DNA from: Rhea pennata
Taxonomy: Eukaryota; Chordata; Aves; Rheiformes; Rheidae
Length of the DNA stretch: 64,000 nt
Assembly (NCBI RefSeq): GCF_028389875.1
Contig: NC_084687.1
Coordinates: forward strand, 4,748,157-4,812,156
Direction of reading: 5' to 3'
Shown here one piece after another: positions 47,401 to 59,111 of the stretch (its first letter is position 1; every line of letters starts with the position of its first letter). The notes beneath the pieces were generated by a model. It made no database searches and had not been told where the DNA came from. It worked only from the letters and a program-made list of their open reading frames with translations. Made by a program: the position numbers and the translations under genes.

Positions 47401-48215
47401 GTTGAGGGCACACGGACTTAAATTTGTTGTAGAAACTTTTGTGTCTTCATTTGAAAGTTTTCAGGGCTCCACATGTTCGAAAAGATTGAAAGTACAGGTC
47501 TCGTGGCATCCCACGGGGGCCGGCCGTGTTTACACGGCTTCGTGAACGCGCTGGATGAGGGAGGAAATAGCACAGGCACCAAATCCTCGGAGGATGCCGA
47601 ACTGGGAGGATTTGCAAATACCAGAGAGGACAGAGGGGTTAGAAAAATCTGCAGGAAACACAAAGGCCCAGTTTGGAAAACGCAAAGCAAATCCATCTGG
47701 AGGGGAAGGAACTGCAGCAGCACATCACGGACACGGGGCGCTCCCCGGGACGGCTGCTTCGGGAAAGGCTTCGGCGGGTGCCTCCCCGGGGAGCCTGTCC
47801 CCATCTGCTAGGGAAGGGGTTAAGGGGGGTTGAGGTGCTCTTTCAGCTTTAACCCCTGCCGGCCGGGTTGGCCGAGTGGCTCGGATCGCAGAAACGCTCG
47901 GGGCTCGGTCGTGCCTGCGGCGCTGCTCCCAGTGCTCCCGCGGGCGCCCGGCTGGCGGGTGCACCCTGGTCCTGGGGCCACTTGGCAAGAGCTGAGGTCG
48001 GGCTGCGGCGGTGCCGGGCGCCCGGTCCGGGGCAGGACGGCCGCTTTAGGCTGCTGCGGGGGAAGGCTCCCTGTTGCACCGTCTGCTCCGCGTCTGTCCC
48101 CGCTGTGCCGCGCTCCGGCCCGGCTGGCGGCCGGGAGCGCTCCGAGGGATGCTGCCGCCCCTCTTGCGGAGCGTCCCGTGGGAGCGGTGATGCTTTGCGT
48201 AGCCACGGAGGCTAA
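44404..48215. other. Non-coding, CpG-rich
   Basis: CpG-dense through about 45.3-48.2 kb, with a short (GGGCC)n run at 46557-46578. An AT-rich patch lies at 46.96-47.0 kb. No supportable exon. Confidence 0.55.
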
Positions 48216-48219
48216 AGAA

Positions 48220-48510
48220 GGATTAAAAGCAAATTGATTGGGCCTTAATAGGTTTGCTGTAAATTCCCTCTCCAAAGGCTGTTTGAGTGAGAGCAGAGAA
48301 ACCCCAGTGTTCCCAGAGCTCCCTTGCTTAATAAACAACCTAATGAAGTGATTTGATTAAATGCAAGGAACTATTTCTGGCCACCCTGGTGCTTCGTAAC
48401 GACCCAGAATTATTGAAAATGTTACTTGGGAGATGCTAAGTTTACAATAGCTCGTTGCTGATTTTGCAGCAGTTAATTGCAGCAGTTGTTGTTATTAGTC
48501 TTGCAGCAGC
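48220..48510. promoter_or_regulatory. AT-rich island, candidate conserved enhancer
   Basis: About 290 bp nearly free of CpG, sharply bounded by CpG-rich DNA on both sides. It has many homeodomain and SOX-like words: CAAATTGATTGG, CTTAATAAACAA, GATTTGATTAAATGC, AGAATTATTG, CAGTTAATTGCAG. No frame is coding. Such islands in GC-rich avian DNA are commonly conserved non-coding elements; that is inference here. Confidence 0.45.
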
Positions 48511-51460
48511 GTGGGAGAGCCCCGGGCATGCGCCTAGCCCCCCGCAAAGCCGGCCGAAGGGACGGGCTAGAAAGGAGGGATGCGAGAGGCCGGGCTGTGC
48601 GGCTCGGGACGGACACGGCTCCCAGCGGAGGCAGCCGGGGCTGGGTCGGGTGGACAAGTGCGGCCCCTGGTCCCCGTCACTGTCCGCTTTTTGTCTGCAC
48701 CCTGCTTTCCCAGTCGTCTTCAGGGCAGAAATGCAGAGGGGAGGGACAGAAATCTCGCCTGCCTTGCGAGATTTGTAACTCAAGGGTTAAGCAACTTTGC
48801 AAGAATAAGTTCCAGAGCAGGCAGCAGGGTTTCTTGTATAGAAATTCTGCCGTTTGGGCCCGAACAGCAACCGCAGAGCGGAGAGCAATGAATATCCAGG
48901 GAGGAGCAAGTGAGATGAAAGGGAGCGGGGTGAGCGATGGCTGGGAGCTCGCTGGCACGGAAAGCCGCACTCGGCTCCACGTTCGCACAGTAACCGGCAC
49001 AAAATAAGATCGGTGGCTGCTGCCAGGGGCTCCGAGGGGCTGCAGAAATACCAATAATTAATAGCAACAGTAGTAAAAAGAGCTGGTGAGTTTAAAAGGG
49101 AGAAGAGGAGAGTCCAGGCGGGGAAGGGAAAGTGGGAAGGGAGGGAGCAAGTAACAGACACAAAAAGCGAGGAGGCAATGTGACCTCTGCAGCAACACAA
49201 ATTACTCAGCTCCTTCTGGCTGCCTCGAAGCTTTTCTGACTCACCAGCCTGCGTATTTAACCCCTGGGTCCCGGGCTGCGGCTGGCAGATCGCTGCTGGT
49301 CTGCACGGAGCCGGCTGCTCCCGCTCCTCGCCTCTCCGCTCCCCCTAGCCCGGTCCCGGCACAAGGACCCTTTCCAGATGCTCTAGTGGCCCCCAAGCTG
49401 GAGACGATGCCTGTGGCTTGGCAGGTCTCTACCGCGCTGCCAGCTCTGGCTTCGCCTTTGGGAGAGGTTTGGGAGCCACTGGGAGCCCCTCGAGTCCAGG
49501 GCACCACCAAGAGCCCGTGGGGGACCTGCTCTTGCAGACTCTCCATGCAAAGGTCCAGAAAACACCCGCTTCCCCCGTTCCAGCACGGCTGCAGCTTTGC
49601 TTTCCGCGTCCCTGGCGCTCCTGGGGCCTCGGGTGCAGCCTGGCCGTGCAGCAGCCTGCGGACAGCCTGGTCCTGCCTGGCTCTCGCCTGCCCTAAGGCC
49701 TGGAGGGGTTAAACCGTAACAGGGCTCGGGGTTGGTTTGTTCCCTTGCGGTTTTCCCGGGAATAATTGGAACCAGGTTGCTGCCCGGGCGCGAGAGCAGA
49801 GCTACTTGGTTGGGGAACATCTGAATTGCTTCTCTCCTCGTTAAACCTGGCCTGAAACGAAAGGGAAAAAGCCCCAAGGTGATAAGAGGCATCCGCAGCC
49901 TTTGGTCCCCGTTGCAAGAGCAGGAAGGGCAGGTGGGGGACAGGGGCACAGGGAGCTTTCTGCTCCCGGTCACCTCGGATCACCTGGAAAACCAGGAAAT
50001 GAGAAAGGAGAGACAAATATCCTCCAAAGGAGGGAAAACTGCTGCAGGAGACAACCCGAAGGCTTTGCACGAGCGGACGGCGTGGCCATGCCAGGAAAGG
50101 GCTGGGAGGGAGCAGGGCGATAAGGGATGGAAAATGCAGCGGGCTTGGGGGGGGGTGGAATATGATTGATTTGTTGTTTCCTCTCCTCCTCTTTTCCTCA
50201 GATTTTCATCAGCGTTTCTGAAAAATTTTCTCCCGAAGTTTCTCAAACGGCTGGACCAGCTCCACGTAGGCACTGATTCAAAGGGAGCAAAGCCACCACT
50301 GCCGGGAAAACAAACCGGGCGTTTGATCGATAACCTTCGCTATCGGAGCCTCGGGCGCTCGTCTAAACCAAGCCGGGAGCTTCACCGAGACGAGCCGCTT
50401 CGGGAGGTTTCCGGCGGCGCCGGGAGAGGCAGGAACGGCATCGAGCCGCCTCTCGCCGCGCGTTGCCTCTTCCACTTCTGGAGCAGAGCTCCGGCGCGGC
50501 CCAGAGGAAAACGAGAGAGGGCAGAACGGCAGCTGGACACGAGCTGGAAAGGCCACATTTCTCCCCTCCTCTTTTTTTTTTCCCCCCTACTCCAAAACGA
50601 TAGGGAAACAAAACCAACAAATTTCCCGTAAAATGGAACGGTGGATGGAAAAAAAAAAACACCTTGGGGGGGGGGCTGAAGGAAACATTATTTTTCAATT
50701 CAATCAAAATATTTCAGTCCTAGTTTTACTCCCCCATAATGGGAAATGGAAGCGCTACGGGCTGTTTTCGCAGAAGCCGTTTCCCCCGCCTGCGATAGGC
50801 GCTCGGCCACGGCTCAGCCCCTCCGGTCTCGCGGCAGAAGCGCCGGCTGCAGCAAGGCAGAGGAGGAATGGAAGGTGCCTAAAGCCCGGCGCAGGGCAAA
50901 ATTAGGTGCCCGCCTGCCCGGGGAGCACGGGGCTGCAGGGATTCACGCGAAAGGCCTCTGCGCAGCAAGCTCTTTGCACGACTGGGCCTCAAATATTTGG
51001 GTGGTGAGCGGTGCGAGCTGGCGAGGGGCCGGGGATGAGTCCCCGCTCGGAGGATTCCCAGCTCTTCCGAGCCTGGGGCGATCCAGGGTTCACTACAGCC
51101 CGGCTCTTCCCAAGGGAGGCAGGAAAGCACTTATAGGGGAGGGGGTCACGAAGATACAGCCCTCGGAGGAGCCGTCAGGGAATGTTTTTGGAAACCTGAT
51201 GCTGCCTCCGAGGTTTTCCCTCCTCAGCAGCTGGCCCAGGTGCGGCTGCGCTGCCGGGAGGCAGAGTTAACCCTTCCCTGGGCGCGCGGGCGCATCCCGC
51301 TGCCAGAGGTGCCCAGGGGAGGGGGAAGACCGGCAGGACTCGTTTTCCAGTGGGATCGTTATTCGTGGAGAGAAGCTCGGGAGAGGAAACGGAGCATGTG
51401 GCTGCAAGGAGGCAGCGTGTGCTGCAAGGGATGGGCGGGCGCCCGGGACCAGCGCAAAGA
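48511..51460. other. Non-coding, mixed composition
   Basis: GC-rich patches at 48.5-48.66, 49.26-49.7 and 50.3-51.35 kb are separated by AT-richer sequence (50.15-50.24 and 50.57-50.75 kb). No exon is supported. Confidence 0.55.
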
Positions 51461-51464
51461 CTAG

Positions 51465-51680
51465 TTAGAGAGGGATTAGGTCAAAGCCTCTGGCAGCTCT
51501 TAGCAGCTAGAAAAATGAGCTGAATTTATAGCTGTAATATTTGGAGCGCTGTCTGAATACCTCTGGGGCTTTGACAGAGGCCTGCTCTCTACTCGTGTTC
51601 TCCGCCAAGCAATATAGGCAAATCTGCAGCAGCTGAAATGAGGAAAAGCTTGATGCAGCCACTGAGATTACACCCCGGTT
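51465..51680. promoter_or_regulatory. Candidate conserved element with nuclear-receptor-like half site
   Basis: About 215 bp of low-CpG sequence between CpG blocks. It contains AGGTCAAAG (nuclear-receptor half-site type, near 51478-51486), GAATTTATAGCTGTAATATTTGG and CTTTGACAGAGG. It is non-coding in all frames. The regulatory role is inferred from composition. Confidence 0.35.
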
Positions 51681-52910
51681 CAGCCCTTCACATCCACCGC
51701 CCCGGCTCCCTGCGGCCCCGCTGGGCTGCCCGGCTTTGCCGCCCCGTCCCGGGCATGCGGAGGAGGACCCCTCCATGCCACCTCGCTCCTGCACAGAGGG
51801 AAAATATTTACTGGTAGAGGAGATCAGTCACTGGGAACCCCCCGGACCATGCCGTCTCCAGTGGGGCCTGCTAGCTGAGGGGCTGCTGGGTTTTCGGTGC
51901 TGGCCCCTTGGCCCTGAATCACAGCATCCCAGTCGCTCTCCCCAGGGCCGGTCGAGGGGAGCAGGTCCCGGGCGCCGGGGCAGCCCCGTGGACGGGCTCC
52001 CCGGGGGAGGCAGCTGGTGTCCCGCAAGGCAGCCGGCCGCTGGCGCCTGCCCTCGGAGAGGAAAAATACTGGGCGAGAAGAAGGTGGTGAGGATGAAGGC
52101 CAAAACCAAGATGGATATCCACGGTGGCTTAAAAGCCCTTGGTGGCAACCCCCGTCCCACGTCCCAGCGCGCTGCCCGGTCCCGCGGCGTCCCAGCCGTC
52201 CCCGTCCTCGGAGAAGTGCCTGTAGCATGTCCCGAGCCTCCTGCGGTCGGGGCCGGCCCGCGGGCTGGAGCCCAGCTCACGTCCTCGGAGGTGCCCAAAC
52301 TCGGCTTCGCTCTATGTCCGTGGTGACTCCTGCCACCCCACATGTCCCCAGTCTCCCCACACATGGACAATCCTTTTTTTTTTTTTAATGTATTTATATA
52401 AAACCCTACTAAACCCTTGGCCTGAGCGGCATCTTGTGGTGATGGGTCCCACTGGCTAATTGTGCATTTGGCTTGGAGTATTTGCTTTCATGGTTTGCAG
52501 CTTCATGCTTTTGGTGTTTCTTTGAATCACCCCCTTGTTCTTGCTCTAGCCAACGCTGGCAGCTCTTCCCAGTGCAGAGCCGGCACCGGGAGCCCTCCAT
52601 CCCTCTCCTCGCACCATAGAAAGTGCTGTCGTGGCTGGGGGAAGGCTTTCCAGCAAGCGGTGTCAGCCGTCCCCTCCGGCCAACGTGGTCTGCACGCCGT
52701 GCCTGGCTGTGCTCGGCGCTGGGCATGGAGGCGCCAGGCAGGAGACCCGGCAGGGGCTGCAGCTGACTCGTGTGCCGAGGAGGAGGAAAAGAGAGCGGCC
52801 CCTTCTTTTGTCAAAAATGAGATAACGCCTCTCTATCGGAGAGCAACTACCTGAGCGCCTTGTACAGGATGGGTGCAGCTGTGGGGTGCCGTGGCAGGGA
52901 CATCTGCAAA
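51681..52910. other. Non-coding, no gene seen
   Basis: GC-rich to about 52.33 kb, then a T14-type run (52373-52386) and AT-richer DNA to 52.55 kb. No exon is supported. Confidence 0.55.
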
Positions 52911-53470
52911 GCATTGCAGGGAGAGGGGAGCGTTGCAGGGAGAGGGCAGCATAGTGGGGAGAGGGGAGCGTTGCGGAGGGAGGGGAACATTGCAGAGGGA
53001 GGGAAGCGTTTCAGGGAGAGGGGAGCGTTGCAGGGAGAGGGGAGCGTTGCAGGGAGAGGGAAGTTTTGCAGAGGGAGGGAAGCATTGCAGGGAGAGGGGA
53101 GCGTTGCAGAGGGAAGGGAACATTGCAGGGAGAGGGGAGCATTGCAGGGAGAGGGGAGTGTTGCAGGGAGAGGGGAGCGTTGCAGGGAGAGGGAAGTTTT
53201 GCAGAGGGAGGGAAGCATTGCAGGGAGAGGGGAGTGTTGCAGAGGGAAGGGAACATTGCAGGGAGAGGGGAGCATTGCAGGGAGAGGGGAGTGTTGCAGG
53301 GAGAGGGGAGCGTTGCAGGGAGAGGGAAGTTTTGCAGAGGGAGGGAAGCATTGCAGGGAGAGGGGAGCATTGCAGAGGGAAGGGAACATTGCAGGGAGAG
53401 GGGAGCATTGCAGGGAGAGGGGAGCGTTGCAGGGAGAGGGGAGCATAGTGGGGAGAGGGAGTGTCGCAGA
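52911..53470. repeat. 19-bp VNTR with 133-bp higher-order repeat
   Basis: About 29 tandem copies of a 19-bp unit, consensus TTGCAGGGAGAGGGGAGCG, over 560 bp. A distinctive variant GGGAAGTTTTGCAG starts at 53058, 53191 and 53324, exactly 133 bp (7 x 19) apart. The blocks 53058-53190 and 53191-53323 differ at one base, so a seven-unit block has been amplified recently. Since 19 is not a multiple of 3, every frame reads the same repeat without stops, giving open frames of up to 400 codons (+) and 330 codons (-) that are not evidence of a protein. Confidence 0.97.
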
Positions 53471-56400
53471 GTGCGTGGGGCCGCGGGTGATGGCCTGCTC
53501 TCCCCCGCCAGCCTTGCCGTGGGCAGGCGCGGATCTGCTGGCCGGAGAAAGCCGCCAGCCCCGTCCTGGCGTGGGGCAGGACGGAGGCTCAGCGATGTGC
53601 CGGCGGCGTTCGCAGCGCGCCCTGCGCTCGCCTGGCACTGGCTGGATGGGGAGAGATTGGGAGGCAGGATCTGGCCCCGCAGGATGGCAGTCCGGCGTGC
53701 CGGGAGCACGTGTGCTGGGCTGTTCCCAGCGGAAACGAAAATCCCCCCCCCAAGAATTTCCGAGAGCCCCAGGGCTCCCAGGAGGTCCCGGGGGGGGGGG
53801 GGGGGCTGCATGCCCGGCGGTGGATAGGCTGTGCCCCAAATCACTTCCCCACGCAAGTGCCTCAGTTTCCCCCTCTACCCAGCCAGGAGCAGGCTGCTGG
53901 AGCTGGGACGGGACCTCCGAGAGCGGAGCGTCGCTCCGGGGAGGAGGCTGCCGCCGCGTCCTAGAGAAGAGCCCCAGGGCCGAGCACCAGCGCCGGCGGC
54001 CTCCCCCGGGAGTCGGGACTTGGAATCGCGCTGCCTTTGCTTATTTAGACTCTCAGCCCTGATCCTGCGCGAGCACAGAGACGGGCTTTGTTCGCTGCGG
54101 CGCGTCTGCAACGGGCGCCACGTTGCAGGGACTAGCGGAGGGCTGCTTCCTTCGGGGCAGCGAGGGCTGCCGCACTCCCCCGGGAGGCTGCTCGCATCCG
54201 GCAGAGCCTGGGAAAAACCGAGCCCCCGCGCAGAGCGGACGCCTCGACGGGGCAGAGGGAAGGTCCCCGCGCGCTCACCGGAGCAAACCGCCGCGGGAGG
54301 CTCAGCACCGGGGCCGCGGGGCTCGGGGGGGCTCCCGGCAGCGAGGAGCTGCCCGGGGCGTCGCTGCCCGCCGCGGCGCCGTCGGCCCCGGCGTGCCGCA
54401 GCCTCCGGGGAGCGGGGCCGTGGCGCGGCGCTGCCGGCGCGCGCGCCTTTCCCAGGGCCCCGCGGCGCTGCTCGGCCCCCGGCGTGGCGGCCGCGGCGAG
54501 CTGACGCGTTCGGCAGCCCCTGGCCCCGCCACGGCGCCCGGCTGCCAAGAACGAATACGCGGCTGCTCAGCCCTGCAGGAAAGAGGGGGGAAAAAGGGAA
54601 AAAGGAAAAAAAAAAAAAAAAAAAGAGAGGTTTGGACTTCTCTCCCTGGGAGAAACGAGCCGGATGATTTAATCCCCGAGCAATGCGAGGTCTGATGAAT
54701 TCTGTATCCCTCCCTGTACTTAAAGCAGCCACAAGAACAGCCCGGAGGAGGGGGCCGGGGGCTCGGCACGAGCGCGGAGCCCTGAGCCGCGGGGCCGCTT
54801 CCCTGCAGAGCGCCCGTCCGCCCCCCACCCCGGCCTTCAACCTGCGCAGGCAGCAGGCTGTCCCGGCAACGAGTTTGCAAGGTCTCGGCCCCCTCCGGAC
54901 CGACCGGTTCTTCCCCACGGGGAGACCCCGGTGGGGCTGTCTGGCCCCTTCCCCGGGAGGTGCGGGGCGGGCAGCGGGGCCGGCGCTCGCCGCGGTCCCG
55001 TCGGGCCGGGGGGGTGGGAGGGTTTGGGTGAGGGAAGCGCGCGCCGTGCCAGGGAGCCGCGCGAGCCTCGGGGCCGCCGCGCAGGCGCGCTCGGCCGCCC
55101 GCGCCGGCCCCTCCGCGCCAAGGCACGGCTCGGGAAACGGGAATAAGAATAAAAGCTCGGCACGATGCAGGAAATACTACAGGTCGCCTAGGCAGAAAGG
55201 GCACCCGGCTCTGCGTCCCGGCGAGCCCAGAGCTCCCTCCTGCCTCAGTTTCCCCAGGCAAGCACGAACCCCGCCGCTGCCGGCGATGCAGACCCCCGGC
55301 CTCCCTCCCCACCGCCTCCTGCCACGGGGGATGTTACCCTGCCTCGCTTGGCTGGTGGGGGGGATCCTCCTCCCCGGTGGGCTTTTCCTGACCCCGGGAG
55401 CCGGCCCGGCGGTGGGCTCGCCGTGCCCTGCCACGTCCCCGGCAAAGCCGGAGCCGAAAGGGCTTCGGGCGGGAAGCCACAGCGGGATTGGCATCGCTCC
55501 AGCGCGACCGCTCGCGCCCTCCGGCCGGGAGGGCTGCAGGCAGCACTCGGGCAGCACGAGCCCTTCGGCCAGGGCGAATTTTGAGCGACTTGCACGCGTT
55601 TTTTCCATTACCTAATTATTCCCTTGCCGCGGCAGTGGATGTGTTTGGTTGCCGTAATACCCAAACCATTCTCCAGGGGAGATTTGCCCATAGATTTAAT
55701 GACCAAACCAGCCAAGCAGTGTTCAAACTCTGGGTTATTTCGTGTTTTTCCTCTCTTTCCTTACAAACACCTGGCTGGGGCCGAGGGCGACGGGCTTTCT
55801 CAGCCACATTTCTCACCCAGGAGCGAGTGCAGCTTGTTCTTTCCAGCCTGTCCCCTGCCTGCCCCGGCCCATCCCTGCTGGTGCTGCTGTGCCTGGGGCG
55901 GAGGGGGGGCTGCTCCCGGTTTGAGCAGAGCAAGATGCACAGGGATGGCCTGGCAAGGGGGTATTTGGGCTCCCCTGCCCGAGCGTCGCCGGTCCCCGAG
56001 CCTCCCGGCCACGCTGCTCCTCCTCGGGTCCCCGGGGCTCCCCCCGTCCCTGCTCGGAGCTTTGGGGGCCGCTGCCCGCGCCCCAGGACCGGCTCTGCCC
56101 GGGGTGGCCGCAGCAGCATCCGCAGCCGCGGGGCCTCGGAGACGGGATTGCCGGGAGCTGGGATGGAGAGGCCGGCGCGCGGCGGCTCAGGCGAGCAGAA
56201 ACCCCCGGGCACGAGGCTGGCCAGCTTCGAGGCTCTGCTGCTAAACCCGCAATTTGCTGTTTCGTATAAAGCACCCTCCGCTTCGAGCGAGGGACCGCAG
56301 GGGCATCTTGAGTTTCCTTCTTTTTTCATTTCTTTCGTTTCTGAATTTTAATATCTGGCTGTCAGAAAGAGCCGCCGCAGCATCAGTCACCTGGGTTTGT

Positions 56401-58255
56401 ACAGCAGCAAGCGCAGCAGAGGCTTCACTTGGTCGGTGGTGGGGGACCAGGGGGGGTTTCGATTATAAATAATAAATTTCCTTCTGGCCAAAAAACCATT
56501 TTATGCTGTTTTTTCTGAGGATCCTGGCCCTGGCGGAGATGCGGGGATTTAAGCCTGCTTTAAGGCCAGGCTGCCGAGGAGCCGCGGCGGGCTGGGGCCG
56601 GGGCCGGGGCCAGGGCTCGCTGTGCCGCCGTGTTTACCAGCTCCACGGCTGTCCCTTGTGTTGCCACGTGCGATACAGCCCGTTCTCGCAAACCTGGCTC
56701 GGGCTCCCGGTGCTTTTGCGCTCAAACATTTCCTTTCTCAGCTCAGCCAGACCAAAGTCGTGTTTCTGCTACAGATCGCTGCAGAACGAGCTGGGCAAGG
56801 GAGATAACTGCAGGGCTCCGGCACCAGGCACCGGGATGCTGCCGGCGCAGGCGAGCGGTGCAAGCCGGGAGCCCGTGGAGCCAGTGCGATGCTGGGGCAG
56901 GCAGGGAGCCGTATCCAAAACTGCGGTGCCCCGGGGAAGCTCCCCCCTGCCCACTGTCATCCCTTCATAGCAATGAGTGAAAAAAAAGCCGAGTTGCATG
57001 AAAAGGAGCGAAACGTAAAAGCAAAAGCGGCTGGTAGAAAACCTGCAGGCAGCACCAAGTTCAGGATCTCCTGAGACCAGCAAAAGGTGCGAGAGCAGGT
57101 GCGATCAGCAGGGACCCGGCGCCGGCAGGAGCAGGGCCAGGTTTCTCTGCAAAGGTCTAACGCGAGCGCGTGGTGCCCAGACCGAGCCGGAGCTGCGCCC
57201 AAAGCTGCCGCCTGTTGCTTCTTCAAAAATAGAAAGAACGTCTTTGAAGGTGGATTTGAAACTTGGACATTAGAAGAAATTCCTGCAGGAGGAAAACTCA
57301 ACAAACAGTGTCCTTTGGCTGAGGGCAGAATTTGTAATCACAAGATTTTTTGAAGGGCTTTTGCACTTCCCGGCAATGGGAGCTGTGTCTGCAGCTTCGC
57401 AGGCTCTCCCAGCACCGTGGGTGAAGTCTGGGATCCAAGAGCCCTCTCCAAGCCAGGCTTTGCAGGGCGGCTTCTGAGCAAGCACTTGCCATCTGTGCCT
57501 CAGTTTCCCCTTCTCTTTCCAGCCTCCGCTGGGACCATGCCAAGCCTTCTCAGTGTCCAGCTAACAGCACAGCTCTTTGGGGGGGGGGGGGGGTTACTAG
57601 CTACATGTCTATTCGGTAGCAGGAAAAAAAAAAAAAAACATGAAACATGTAGCCAAGGATCTGCTGGCTTTAGGGAATCTTGACTGTTTTTTAAAACAAT
57701 TAGTGTGAATCTCCCAGATGGAAAACAACATTTTCTTTCCCTATTGATTCTGATCCTTTTCCAGCTGGCAAACACATGTCTCCATCCCAATGCTTTGTTT
57801 AAACAACACAAAATATCAGTGTGGTTTCCATCCTTTCCCTTTTCTGCCTTGCGCTCGAGCTACCTGCTGGGTTTTAGGCATTCGAGCGCCCCAGCGGGCT
57901 GCGGGCCGAGGGCTGGGGCCCCTCTCCATCCCACTCCGGCAGCCTCCCCGGCAGGGCTCTGCTTCCAGGCCGTGGGGCGGCCGCAGTCTCCCGGGAAAAA
58001 TATGTGTTTTAGGGTTGGAGGGAGCTGCAAGCTGGGGGAGCCCGGTGGATGGGAACGCTGGAGCGGCAGGTCCCAGGTGTGATTTTGGCTGTGCAGCCGA
58101 GCGAGGAGCTGCGGGGAGGGCAGATGGGACCCTGCTGGGGGCCGTTTGGGTCGTGAGCGAGCAAAAGCGGCTCTGGCTCCTGACCCCTCCGGCAGGCTGG
58201 GCTTGGAGAGGGCGAGAAACTCCTGCCCGCGTCCGAGACGGCTGCAACAGGGGTG
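53471..58255. other. Non-coding, strongly CpG-rich
   Basis: CpG-dense over 53.5-56.26 and 56.56-57.2 kb, with G16 (53790-53805), A19 (54606-54624), G15 (57579-57593) and A15 (57624-57638) runs and a GGGGCC x3.5 tract at 56594-56616. No splice-flanked coding exon is recognised. Confidence 0.55.
55603..55745. promoter_or_regulatory. AT-rich island, candidate regulatory element
   Basis: About 140 bp of low-CpG sequence with ACCTAATTATTCCC, CATAGATTTAATGACC and ACCAAACCAGCC between CpG-dense flanks. Composition only. Confidence 0.3.
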
Positions 58256-58257
58256 CC

Positions 58258-58412
58258 GTGGAAGTGGGGCTCACTGGTGTTGGGGATGCCCGTGGGAATG
58301 GGGTTCTCCGTCGACATGTATTCCCATGGGAACGGGGCTCGCTGGTGACAGGACGCCCGTGGGAACGGGGCTCGCGGGCGCTGGGGATGCCCGTGGGAAC
58401 GGGGCTCCCCCG
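58258..58412. repeat. 33-34-bp minisatellite
   Basis: Four units share CCCGTGGGAACGGGGCTC; the core starts at about 58291, 58325, 58358 and 58392, so the period is 33-34 bp. The second unit carries CATGGG instead of CGTGGG. Confidence 0.9.
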
Positions 58413-58739
58413 TGGCAAGCGCTGTGACCGGGCCAGGCCTGGAGGTCCGGTGCCCCCCAGCCGGGACCCTGCCACCCTTCCCATGGGCACTGACTGTGGG
58501 GACGAGTCCCGCCCCCCTCCAGCTGCTCCCCATCCTCCTTTTTCTTAAGTGTCACCAGGATTTGGATTAAAGCTGTCACCAGCTGTGAGCGAAGCCTCTG
58601 GCAGGGGCTGGGGGCACCTGGGTGTCCCCCGTCGCAGGCGGGGGACCAGGCACGGGCTGCTGGCACGCGCCGAGCCCCCGGGGCGAGCCGGACGCGCAGC
58701 TGGGCCCAAGCACACGCTCCTCCAAGAGGGGCCGTGGCA

Positions 58740-59111
58740 AGGGCCGGGCTTATTTAAATTATTAATTAGCTCCGTTTTTAAACACGGCTGCTGGGCGGCA
58801 GCCGGAGCTGCTGCGAAGTGCCCGCCCCGCGGCAGGCAGGCAGGCAGGCAGGCCAGGCCGGTGTGTGTGCGTGCGGGCGGGCGGCTCGGCGCCCCGAGCC
58901 CTCGGCTGCAGCAGAAAGACGTTTCGGTCGGCGCCGGGCCTCGGCGGCCCCCCGCCTCCCGCGCTCCCAGCCGCCCTCGGCGAGCCGAGCGAGCCCTCGG
59001 CGGAGGCGCGCGGCCGGCGCAGCAGCAGCAGCGGCGGCAGCAGGAGCCGCGCGCCCGCGGAGCCGCTGTCCCGCGCGTTGCGAGAGGCAGAGGAGGGAGA
59101 GGAGCGCGCAG
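58740..59111 (+). promoter_or_regulatory. CpG-island promoter and possible first exon of an unseen gene
   Basis: An AT-rich upstream strip (TTATTTAAATTATTAATTAG, about 58750-58769, and TTTTTAAA near 58774-58781) is followed by a CpG-dense, purine-rich 5'UTR-like segment with (GGCA)n at 58831-58852 and (CAG)n at 59019-59043. It ends at a strong donor, GCGCAG|GTAAGC, at 59111/59112. This arrangement resembles a non-coding first exon on the + strand. In human the next gene in this direction is PRELP, but nothing here identifies the transcript. Confidence 0.35.

Noticed and set aside
47869-47879. tRNA gene, from a perfect A-box-like TGGCCGAGTGG
   Set aside because: No B-box (GGTTCRANYCC) follows at the right distance, and no acceptor stem or anticodon arm can be folded.
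52911-53470. CRISPR-like array
   Set aside because: The units are contiguous with no spacers, in a vertebrate genome.
52860-54062. 400-codon repeat protein (+) and 330-codon repeat protein (-)
   Set aside because: Both are translations of the 19-bp VNTR, which is open in every frame because the unit lacks stops and 19 is not divisible by 3. Strand symmetry argues against coding.
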